Shown here: in pieces, positions 1-11,600 of the stretch
Layout: each line of letters begins with the position of its first letter
Numbering within the stretch: the first letter of the stretch is position 1
Assembly: GCA_022828595.1 (NCBI GenBank)
Contig: JAKGHH010000003.1
Location: 105,175,583 to 105,239,582, forward strand
Length of the DNA: 64,000 nucleotides
Direction of reading: 5' to 3'
Source: Nelumbo lutea
Taxonomy: Eukaryota > Streptophyta > Magnoliopsida > Proteales > Nelumbonaceae
Made by a program: the position numbers and the translations under genes
The notes under the pieces: model-generated
What the model saw: only the letters and a program-made list of their open reading frames with translations
The model's database searches: none
Told to the model about the DNA's origin: nothing

Positions 1-262
1 TCATCACTAGTACCCATTATAGGGGGTTCATGTCAGTGCCACATCATGTCCTCACTGCAACATCAAAGACACCATTTTCTTATTCAACCCACACATACAA
101 CACCGCTTTCTTGTTGTATGTGCAGCATTGATGCCAAAAATATACTAGGGGAGAGTTTTGTTCCCACACATAAGGTCCCAACAAACAGCCATCACAATCT
201 CTCACTAGGAACGAAACTGGATCTACTCCTCACTCAGGGCGCCTCACACGCACATTCTACCA

Positions 263-322
263 TGCATTAAGAACATCTCCCATACTTAAAAGTTTTTATT
301 GACGAGAAATATTCCCAATGCA
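263..322. repeat. Foldback core, copy 1 of a dispersed family
   Basis: An imperfect inverted repeat: the left arm begins tgcattaagaacatctcc and the right arm ends gagaaatattcccaatgca. The same core (aacatctcc, then gagatattcc, then aatgcaagg) recurs near 35811-35873 and 54568-54616. This copy lacks the longer outer arms seen in the other two, so it may be a degraded or partial member. Confidence 0.5.
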
Positions 323-723
323 CGGTGGATGTGCATCTGAGGCTCCAAGTGTGAGTAGCAGATCCCATTCCACTAGGAACATCCATCCAATCCGGATCAC
401 GTACCCATACCTACCCACACCTACCCAAAGACATTACAGCTGTAGTATCCTGTGGGTAGGAGATCCAAGCTCCATCATGAAGATTGAAGGTCCTGTATTG
501 GGAATTCAGATTGGTCCAACACCGGATCCCAATGACCTGACCCAACAACCGTTGCAGTCTTCATTGAAAACATCTCCTACCAATCCCAAACCTTTTTAAC
601 AGAATCTGACACTGCACATCTCAGTATTTCACCATGAGATTAGAATCCATGTGAGACCGTCCATATATATGAAATATGGGGTATCAGATCATGTTGAAAG
701 GATGCTGGAACATGGAGATCCGG

Positions 724-748
724 ACTTACCCAACGGCGTTGGGTAAGT
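724..748. repeat. Perfect 25-bp palindrome
   Basis: Twelve-base arms (acttacccaacg and cgttgggtaagt) flank a single central g, without mismatch. It may be the remains of two transposon ends brought together by excision, or a protein-binding dyad; the sequence does not decide. Confidence 0.6.
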
Positions 749-1138
749 GAAACGGACGGCTGCAATGGTCGTTGGAAGTATTGGGACCAGATACGACTCG
801 ACAAGAACCAAACAATATCGATCTAAAGTTTGGAACGGTGGTCATTAATATGACCCACGCGTGGCCGAGTGGAGATGAGATGTATGGAATCACCGAACCA
901 GTGTGGAATTTTTTTGGCTGAAAATAGTTGGAATTTTTCTTTTTTTTTTTTTTTTTTTTTTCGAACGGTAAATTGGGAAGGCGGGGATAGTTGTAGGTCT
1001 GGAAACCGCCCATTCATGTGCACCAGGACAAGCTATTTCTGCTCATTCATTTATTTATGTTGAAACCATTTATTTTTTATTGTCATTTATCTATTTATTC
1101 ATACTTGGTCAATCGGGAGAAACTTTAATGCTTGTTGC

Positions 1139-2667
1139 TCTCTCTCTCTCTCTCCTCTGTATCTGCATTTAATGGCGGCTACCCTTTCTCCACGTCTTCA
1201 ACTAGTTAAAGCTCGTTGGTTTTCAGCCAAGTTTATTCAAGGTATAAAAACTTCAAAAGCATTGCAGAGTTTCATATTTTTTCCTGCTCTGCAATCAAGC
1301 TCTGATTTCGGTTTTATTACTTTATACATTAACTTTTATTTTATTTTTTTTGTTCGCGCGCTCAATCGAGGTAAAACGAATGTTGTCCTGAACTGATAGA
1401 TTTCTGGTTTAGATCGATTTTTCAGCTTTGTTAAGTGCCTTTTACTCTGTTTCATTTGTATTTGCAAGTTTTTTTTTTTTTCTGTTTCTTCTGTATCTTT
1501 CTACTGTTTTACCCTGGAAATTGCCTAATTTTTGTTCTTCACTAAATTTTGTTTCAGCTCAGATGCAGAAAGACCTTACATAATCTCTTATAAAATTTCG
1601 TTCTTAATCCAGAAATTTCGGATTGTTTTGGCTCTCTCTCCTCGTTTGTCTTTAATATTTTGTTTAATTCACGTGCTTATTTTTCTCTCATTTTTTTTTC
1701 CCTTTAATCTTGACAAAAACAGGATCTGCTGAGACCTGAGTTTCTGTTTCTTCACTCTACCAGGACGGCCTGATATTCTATGATGTAATTGCTCTCGAGT
1801 TTGTCTGACTGTCTTGGTTTATGAGCACTACTCATGTGCCCTTGTTTTTTTTATAAATTTCTTTGCTAATATTATTTCTTATTAAATATTAAACAGAACA
1901 CTGATTTCTTTTCTCTTTTCTGACTGAAATCATGTCTTTGTGGATTCTCTTGTTCCACTGGTTTCTTTTCTGTTTTCTTACAGAAATCATTGGCTCTGTG
2001 GATGCTCTTGCTCCTTCGTTTTCAGAATCCGAGCTGCATTCCGACGTTTATAACACAAATTCATTGCCTTTTTCTGTAGTTGATGAAGGTCATTTGATGC
2101 CCGAAAGCATCAACAATTCATCGTCAGTGTATTGGTTTAGAGTAGCTACCATTTGCTGTTCTCCTTTTCACTTTTCCCATCCTTGGAGTTCTTTTCTTCA
2201 TCTCACTGATTCAAATTTCAAGCTAAAAAAGGAAAATAATCTTTTAAGGAAACAACTTTCAGACCTCGTTTTCCCTGTGCTTCAGAGCTCCACTGTTAAA
2301 GAAAGATTACTTCTTGACGTAACATTTGGTGGTGATCAGTTCTCTCTGTACTTTGTCGTTTTTGTCATTATTTGTTGAAATGATACTGTGAAGAACTTTT
2401 TTTCCACTCTTATTACTTTCTTTAGTTTATCTTCTACTGATTCTGGTTCATGAAGGTGATAAAACGGTGGCCTAATAAATCTCTGAATTTCTCCGGAACC
2501 GATGCATTAATGTCAGATTGGAAATCAGTGTCGTTCAGTGTTTTTTTTGGAAAAAGTGTCTAAGTGCTTGTTTTCTTTTTGTACAGCGTAATGGAGAATC
2601 AAGGTTAATGAGAAGAAAGTGCAGAGGGGGGTTTTTCTTCAATCTGAGTGAAAGCTTGCTGGCAAAC
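1139..2667 (+). promoter_or_regulatory. Promoter and 5' leader region of the ABCC gene
   Basis: This T-rich stretch precedes the transporter start codon. It opens with a CT microsatellite (1139-1154), common near plant transcription starts. A TATA-like tataaaa lies near 1242. A good acceptor (tttttgtacag, ending at 2586) suggests a 5'-UTR intron ends just before the start codon, which would remove the in-frame ATG at 2518. No donor could be assigned with confidence. A 148-codon frame at 1932-2378 begins with a hydrophobic stretch but matches nothing I know. Confidence 0.4.
2591..2608 (+). promoter_or_regulatory. Five-codon upstream ORF before ABCC start
   Basis: Just after the likely 5'-UTR acceptor is ATG followed by four codons and TAA. 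The stop overlaps an in-frame transporter ATG at 2608 (taATG). The 2608 ATG would add 20 residues to the start chosen at 2668. If the leader is spliced as inferred, this small frame could lower initiation or favour re-initiation at 2608 or 2668. Seen in sequence; function is inference. Confidence 0.35.
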
Positions 2668-5600
2668 ATGTCCTCTGGTTCTTGGATCACATCTCTCTCA
2701 TGTTCGAGCTCGGTTGTTCAATCCCCACCTGATTCCTCCACCATCCCAGTCATATTTCAGTGGTTGGGATTCATATTTTTCTCTCCATGTCCTCAACGAG
2801 CTTTGCTCTCCTCTGTCGATCTCCTCTTCTTGCTCCTCCTCTTCGCCTTCGCCGTCCAGAAACTTTGTTCAAGGTTTAGTTCTCAGGACCATGCCGACGC
2901 TTCCATTGCCAAACCACTCATCAGAAACGACAGAACTGATCTCAGAGTAACTTTCTGGTTCAACCTTTCTCTCACTCTAACAGCTCTTGTGGGCATTTGC
3001 TACACAGTCCTATGCATCTTATCCTTTACTGGAGGCATCCAATCGACATGGGAGATGACCGAAGCTCTGTTTCGGTTAATGCAAGCCATTACCTATATTG
3101 CGATTACGATTTTAATTGCCCACGAGAGGAGATTCCAAGCCGTCACTCATCCGATGACCCTTCGTATCTACTGGTTCGTGAACTTCGTCGTCGTTTGCTT
3201 GTTCTCTGTTTCGGCCATCATAAGACTTAGCTCTTTCATGGGAACCCAGGACCCCGAATTGAGAATGGACGATATATTTTCCTTGATTACTCTACCCATA
3301 TCCACAATTCTTCTGCTTGTAGCCATTAGAGGATCGACTGGGATAATAGTAACCGGAGAATCTGAATCAAGACTGAAGGAACCTCTCTTGAGCAATTTGA
3401 CGAACGTGTCAGGCTACGCCACTGCTTCATGGTTCTCTAAGACCGTGTGGCTTTGGATGAATCCCCTGTTGCGCAAAGGCTACATGTCCCCTCTCAAGAT
3501 GGACAAAGTCCCAACACTTTCGCCTGAGCATAGGGCGGAGCGGATGTTGGAGCTCTTCCAATCGAACTGGCCCAAGCCAACAGAGAAATCGAAGCACCCA
3601 GTTCGAACTACCTTGCTCCGTTGCTTCTGGAAGGACCTCTCGTTCACTGCCTTCCTTGCGATTGTAAAGCTTTGCGTAATGTACGTCGGACCAACTCTGA
3701 TCCAAGGATTTGTCGATTTCACGGCCGGAAAGCACAGCTCCCCCTACGAAGGCTATTACCTCATAGCGACGCTCCTCTTGGCGAAAACCATCGAAGTCCT
3801 CAGCAACCATCAATTCAACTTCCAGTCTCAGAAAACCGGGATGCTTATTAGATCCACCCTGATCACCTCTCTGTACAAGAAAGGCCTCCGGATGACCTGC
3901 TCGGCCCGGCAGTCGCACGGAGTGGGGCAAATTGTGAATTACATGGCGGTCGATGCTCAGCAGCTCTCCGACATGATGCTTCAACTTCACTCTGTATGGC
4001 TGATGCCCCTCCAAGTTACGGCCGCTTTCGCCCTCCTCTACGGCTACATTGGGGTTTCTACGCTCTCTGCGTTTCTCGCCTTGCTCGGTATTTTCGTGTT
4101 CGTGGTTTTGGGGACTCGACGGAACAACCGGTTCCAATTCAACGTCATGAGGAACCGCGATCTGAGGCTGAAAGCAACCAACGAGATGCTCAGCTACATG
4201 CGAGTGATCAAATTCCAGGCGTGGGAGAATCACTTCATGAAGAGGATCCTGTCATTCCGTGAGGCAGAGTATGGCTCGTTGGCTAAGTTCATGTACTCAC
4301 TCTCCGGCAACATTGTTGTCATGTGGAGCACGCCGGTGATGGTGTCGACGCTTACATTCGCAACCGCGCTTCTTCTGCGGATCCCTCTGGACGCGGCAAA
4401 GGTGTTCACAGTGACGACGATAATCAAGATCCTACAGGAGCCGATCAGGAACTTCCCTCAGTCGATGATTTCGATATCGCAGGCCATGGTGTCGCTCGGG
4501 AGGCTTGACGCGTATATGTTGAGTAGGGAATTGGAGGAGGGAATGGTGGAGAGAGCCGAGGGTTGCGATGGCCGGACGGCAGTGGAGGTGAAGGGAGGTG
4601 TGTTTGGATGGGATGATGAGAGCAAGGTAGCTGTTCTGAAAGATTTGAATTTCGAGATCAAGAAAGGAGAGCTTTGCGCCATCGTTGGGACCGTTGGATC
4701 GGGGAAGTCTTCTTTGCTGGCTTCGGTTCTGGGCGAGATGCATAAGATCGTGGGAAAGGTATGGTTTCTGATCTTGGACGGTTTCTGTTTCCAGCTATTA
4801 TTATATCCTCCATCTTAAATTTCCTGCTTTTTTTGATTGCATAATAGGCTGCACTAGGTAATGGGCTTTTTAGCTGAACGTGGTGGCTCTGTAGTGGAAT
4901 CAATGATAATAATACCCCATCAATGTAGTATAGTAGCTAAGAGATTGAATGGATGTGGGTGAATGACCCCGTAGTAAGTACGGAAAAATTAATATCATAT
5001 ATTTAGTACTATTAAGTTCATAATAAATAATGTTAATTAATACAATTTTGATAATTTTTCTCAATAAATATTACTGTTATTGGTAATTACTATTGATTAT
5101 TATAACATTTTTGAAACACTGGAAATAAAAATTACAAACATGTGTCCATTTATACTTTTAATAGATACCAATAATAAATACTATTTATGAGGTAAAGTTT
5201 TAAAGTATAAACTGCTATATTAAATACTGTTAATTAATATTGCTAACATTTAAAGAATGTATTACACATGGGATGCATGGAGTGTTGGATTTGACTTTTG
5301 TTATTTAATCATTTTTTTAATTAATCATATTCAATTATTTAATCATTTTCCTTTCATCAATTTTTTATTTTTAAACATTTTATTAATTGATAAATTATTT
5401 CCTTATTGAATTGGTCAATATTAATTGCTTGATCAATTTTTTATTTGAATAAATAAAATATTCAATATTTTCCTTGTTAATTTAATTCTTAATTAGTAAA
5501 TTACTTAATCATTTTATTATTTAACTATCCATTCTAAAGTGAATAATCAATTATAATTTTTTTAATCATATTATAGTACTTTTCTCAATTTATTAATTAT

Positions 5601-8600
5601 ATAATAATGTTTTGTCTAAATAAATGTTTTGAATCATTTAATCACTTTTATTTATAATTGAATAATTTTGTATTTCTCTTAACAATTTGTTACTCATGTA
5701 AATGAATTAATTGATTCAGTTAAATAAATTGAATTAAGGTAATTATTGATTCACAAAGAAAGCAACGTGTGCTTACCCATGAATGAATTGAACTACTATT
5801 TCCAGAAAATGTGGGTAGTAGAATTTGAATTCTATTTTCTATAAAAATGAAAAAGTGGGTAGTTGAATTGAAATTCTAATTCCTGTAAAAATGGGATGAC
5901 ACATGTCTAACTGGGAGGGGGCTTTGGACTGAAAGCCTTCCTTTAATATATATATTAAAACTGGCGGGAAGCATTATTATTAATTCCACAGTGCTATATA
6001 ACTATGGCATTCAGTTAATTCGAGATTGATTATGATATTGACTTATAACTAATGAACCGGTATCATGAACAAAAAATTCATTTAGGAAGGGGATTTGATT
6101 GATCAAAACCCTTCCTGTATCATACATTTTCAGCATCATAGATTGTGAATGCTTCTATATGGTTAAAGTTTATATTGCAAGATTGGAAAATTTGGTTGGA
6201 ATATTGGTTTTTTACTTAAGAGTCATTGGATCAAGTTTCATACAATTTTTTTTCAACTCATTTTATTCATAATATTCAATATCAATTCATCTTTAGTTTA
6301 TTTTATTAATATAGTATATGATATTTCGATTTTTTTTTTAATTCTTTCATATCCATTGCAATCTTAAGTGGATTCATATCTGAATAACATTATATTCAAA
6401 TTCAAATATTAATAAATCAAATTTGCATCTAGTTATATCCAAATTGATTTTTTCAGTCCATGTTAAGCCTCCAGTGTTATTAACTAAAAATTCTCACATA
6501 TATAGATGTGCACTATTTAGGGTTTAAGAATTTTCATTGAATTGTGTCATATACCACCTAAATTAATTATATCTGTGTTTTACGTTTTTATTTTTTCGTC
6601 TTTTTTGAGAGCACAAATTTTTTCTAAGATGCTGATTTGGGTACTATTATATTTTTACGGTTGTCAATGGACTCTGGACCAACAATCAGAGAAGGCTGAT
6701 TAAAATCAATCTATACATAATTATGTACATATAGATATTAAATATAATATATAAAGTTTATAATTTATAAGTTTAATAATTGTATTTTTATATAAATTTA
6801 TAATGTATGTATGAATTAAAAACATATTGCTTCGACTTGCCAGTACAATCCTTATGGCCATGTTTGATTATTTTCCTTTCCTTTTCCGACCTTTTCTTTC
6901 AAACCAAACATAGCATCTGAGTATCTGTCACCAAATAATTGACTTCTTATTTAAGCCTTTCCGGGCGGTGCGTCTTCTTCTTTGAAAATAAAATTGAAAA
7001 GGACATAATAATCAAAACAAAAATACGAAAGCAGAAGCCAAGTTGTAAGTTTGTATTAATTGACATAAGTGAAATCACATTCACATGTTGACATGTGGCT
7101 TGTTATGGACTTATGGGCCTAACGAGTTCAGATGCACAAACGTGTAGTCATAATGTTTAAACAAACACCGTTCGAGTTCGATGAATGGTTGCTTGCATGT
7201 TGAAACTTTTCTGACATGTTCAATTATTCAGTATATAATGCCAATATCTCTCTTTAATTCAACGACTGATCACTATTATTTTTTTCCCTCTATCAAGTCT
7301 CAACTCTCAGCTATGTCCTCTCTCTTTCACTATTGCTATAGTTCTGACCACCATTGTCTTGGACATTTTTCTTTTTTTTGGTAAAGAGAGATTTCATTAA
7401 AGAAGAAAAACAGGAAACAAAAAAAGCTACAGAAACAGAGAAGAAACCAACCTAAGAAGACAGAAGAACAAACTAAAGAAAAAAAAAAGAAAAACATAAA
7501 AACCTAAAGGAGCAAAACATCTCTAAGAATACAGTCTGATAAACAACGGGGCAAGGCCCAACAGGACTTAAAAGACGACGAAAAGCCAATCTTAGCTGCG
7601 GCATTAGCAGTACTATTCGAGCTTATTGGGCACCATTGGAAGCTGTAGTTCCTTCTAACTGCTACCTCTTTGATATCACAGCAGCAGAACAATGTATCTG
7701 GACATACATCAGCATCACTGTCACACACACAAAAAAAAAAAAAAAAACTGATTAGGTTTGCACAATCTGATTAGAAGGTTGTATTTGATAAACCCAACTG
7801 ATCTGCAAAAGAGATTCCTTCCCACAATTTTGGCTTCAGCTACTAAAGGTGATGAATCTTTCAGAGACCCAAAACCAGCACCCCAGAACACTCCACAGTA
7901 ATCACGCAAAAAGATACCATAGGAAGCTTTATTTTCTGAAACAAAACCTGCATCACAGTTCGTTTTAAGAAAACCTTGTTCTGGGGGCTTGATAGCTCAC
8001 CAACTTTCACCATCGGATTGGAAAAGCTTTCCAATTTCTGCTGTCAGTGATGATATCTCTTTGCCATTCACCTGTGAATTTTGGAGAGAACAAGAAAGGA
8101 ACTTAAATTTTCTTTTTCAAAGCATAACAAATTCCTATCCCCTTTCTGGTTTAAAAGAGCAGATAAAACATCAGAGCATAGAAGGAAAAGATAAGGTGAG
8201 AGGGGATCCCCTTGACTTAGGCCCCTCTAAGGGTACAATTTTTTTTATGGGGAACCAATCACCAGGATCTGATAGGATACTGTTGTCACAGAGTTCATGA
8301 CCCAAGAGATCCACTTTTGCCCAAAACCAAATTTTCCCATGGTTGATGATGCTGTGCAATCTGGTTGTTCCTAGGTAGGGGTGATTTGGCTTCCAGTAGA
8401 CGGCGGACATGGAGAATCTGCATAGAAAGAATCAGAGAACCCGGGGGTGCTTACCCGGTGAGGTCGCTCCGATGCTTAAGTCAGTATGTGTGAGCTGAGA
8501 GTAATTAAAGAGCAAAAGAGCAAGTAAGTAGTAATTGCACATACCTTGGGCCCTGGGAGGGGGCCTTAATATAATGGAGTCCCCGCAGGCTTCATAGAGT

Positions 8601-11600
8601 AGTTCCGAGATCAACGCCATGATAGAATCCGTTTCCATGTTATTTGGAGATAACGTTATCAATTGATAAGGTTAATCACTTCTGCCCGAATCGGACGGGG
8701 AGATAATGCTTAGTTGTTACGAGGCGTGATCCCGCAGAATATGGTGAACCGTTGGAGTGACTTTCGGGGTTATATTGAAGGCAGATCGGTATACCCGAGC
8801 TGGTTTCTACCTCAAATTGATGTTCTCGAGCTAAGGCTTGTATACCTCGAACTGAATTATGTACTGGTGCCAAAACCTGGTACCAAAGTGCCCTTAACTT
8901 GGGACGATTTTAGCTCGAACCCTTAGTTCGGGGTAGTGGAGTATTACTTTGTAGCGAGCTATCCATGCCGAGTTGGCACCTATGTCGAGTCATGTCCATG
9001 TGTCCCCTTATTATGAGGTCGGGTCAAATCACCATCCATCAATTGCCCCCCACTCCCCAAGTCAGGGGTCCTGACCTGGTGTGGGGAGTTCACGACATGA
9101 TGGGTGGATTTGGCTCGAAGTCTAGGCCGAGGCAAGTTCTCTATATACACGGTTCTCATGGCGTTGTCGCTTGTGCTGGCTAATCGGGATAGGGCATTGG
9201 CCTCAGCATTGTCGGACCTCGGGATATGCCTGATGAAGTAGGACTGGAAATCACGTAGAGCTTCTCTGACTTTGGTTAGATAGACGACCATGGTCAGCTC
9301 TCGGGCTTCATAATCGTCGGTGACCTGGTTGACCATGAGCTGGGAGTCGTTGTAGATGATGAGGTGTTTAGCTCGTACTTCGTTTACTAAGGCGAGCCCG
9401 ACTATCAACGCTTCATATTCTGCTTCATTGTTGGACGCAGCGAACTCGAACCAAAGTACGTACTCCAGTTTCACCCCGCTTGGCCCGTACAAAATTATTC
9501 TAGCTCCACTACCTTGCTGATTTGACGAGTCGTCCACATGAAGGATCCAGGGCTCCTCATCCTAGGTCGGGTTCGTTCCAACCAGGAGTTGTGCCGCACT
9601 GGTTGAAGCTTCTCCGTGCTTGGGCTCGATCAACTCAGGGACTATAGTGCTGAAGGTACATTCCGCGACAAAGTCGGCTAAGGCTAGGGCCTTGACGGCA
9701 GTCTGAGGCTTGTACTGGATGTCGTACTCGCTGAGTTCGATGGCCCACTTCGTTAATCCACAAAAAACCTTAGGCTTGAGCAAGACTTGTCTCAGAGGTT
9801 TGTTAGTGAGGACGACAATGGTATGAGCCTGGAAGTATGGCCGAAGCTTCCGAGCTACAATGACTTGTGCGTACGCCAACTTTTCGATTTCTAGATATCT
9901 CATTTCTGTGTCCTACAAAACTTTGCTAACATAGTAGATGGGTCATTGAACCCGATTTACTTCTTTTATCAGTACCGAGCTGACTACCTCGTCACTCGCA
10001 AAGAGGTACAGCTTCAAAATATCTCCCTCCTCGGGTTGACTCAAAACCGGGATGCTGGCGAGGTACCTTTTGAGCTCGTCGAAAGTGAGCTGGCACTCTT
10101 CAGTCCACTCGATGTCTTTGCTTCTCTTGATTGCCTTGAAGAAAAGCAGGCAGCGATCTGCCGATTTAGACATGAAACGGCTCAGAGCGGCTATACGACC
10201 GTTCAACCTCTGAACCTCTTTCAATTTACGGGGTGGTCTCATGTCTAGAATTGCCTTAATTTTCTTAGGGTTGGCCTCGATACCGCGTCGGTTAACGATG
10301 TAACCCAGAAACTTCCCAAAGTGACACCGAAAATGCATTTATTGGGATTCAATTTCATATTATATTGGCACAAAATTTGAAAAACACAATATAAGTCTTT
10401 TCACTAAATCATTTGAAAATTGAGTTTTGACGACCATGTCGTCTACATAACACTCCACTTTTTTGCCGATCAACGGCTCAAATAGTCGGTTTACAAGTCT
10501 TCGAAATGTTGCCCCGACATTTTTCAGTCCGAAGGGCATGACTTTGTAACAGTATAGGCCGAGCTCAGTTATGAAGGCCATTTTTTCCTCATCGGCAGGG
10601 TTCATCCTGATATGATTGTAGCCCGAATAAGCATCCAGGAAGCTCAGCAACTCGTGCCCTGAGGTCGCGTCCACCAAACGGTCGATTTTGGGAAGTGGGA
10701 AGTAGTCCTTTGGGCAAGCTCGATTTGGGTCGATATAGTCGACGCACATGCACCACTTACCGTTGGCCTTTTTTACCAGAACGGGGTTAGCCACCCGGTT
10801 CAGGTAATGGACCTTCCTATTGAAATCAGCTGCAAGGAGTTTCACATCCTCCTCGTTAACTATTCTCCAATGCTCTAGGGCTAAGTTGCATTTCTTCTGT
10901 CTAACAGGCCTAACTACAGGATCAGTGTTCAATTTGTGAGTGATTATTTTAGGGTCTATGCTGGGCATATCTGCTATGGACCATGCAAAAACATCTAAAT
11001 TTTGAAGTAAGAATCTTACCAGCTGAGAACGTAGAGGATCCTCAATCGAAGTGCCGATCTGGGGAGTCTTGGCTGGATCTTCTGCTGAAACGGGTATAGA
11101 GATCGTCTCTTCTATTGGCGAAGCTCGCTCTTCATGGTACTCCGTAGGTCGCTCCAACTCAAGGTCATCTACTACCTTTGCTTTCCCTTTGAGGGCAGTG
11201 ACATAGCATTTGCGAAACTTGAGCTGGTCGCCTCGCACTACCCCAACTCCAAAGTCCGTGGGGAACTTCATGGCCAAGTAATAGGTGGACACCACTACGC
11301 GTAGAGTGTGGGTGATAGGCCGACCTATTATGGTGTTGTACAGGGAGGGAGTAGCGACCACTAAGAAAGTGTAGTTGAATCTCGCTATGCTAGGCCAGGT
11401 ATCAACCTCCACAGGTACTGTAACTCTTCCCAGGGGCCTGACTTCCTCTCCGCTGAATCCTACCAAGGGAGTGTTCGCAGGTTTGATGTCGCTTTCCTGG
11501 AGCTGCAGTTTGTCAAATGCATCTTTGAAGAGTATGTCCACCGAACTGCCTGAGTCGACCAGGACATGCTTCACCTCAAAATCATTAATTTTTATTCTTA

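Larger units (their letters stand above)
1..1138. other. Upstream intergenic DNA, no gene recognised
   Basis: No open frame here resembles a known protein. The stretch contains one copy of a small foldback family (263-322), a perfect short palindrome (724-748) and a long T run near 939-961. Short frames crossing the T run are low-complexity artefacts. Part of it may be promoter for the ABC transporter downstream, but I see no element that fixes a transcription start. Confidence 0.6.

Noticed and set aside
1932..2378. 148-codon frame with a signal-like N-terminus upstream of ABCC
   Set aside because: No recognisable domain, T-rich composition like the surrounding leader, and its start overlaps a duplicated stretch (gaaatcatg / gaaatcattggctctgtggatgctc). 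More likely leader or intron DNA than a secreted protein.
3427..4233. 268-codon minus-strand open frame
   Set aside because: It lies wholly inside the first ABCC exon, antisense to well-conserved transporter sequence; its protein has no family features. A shadow frame.
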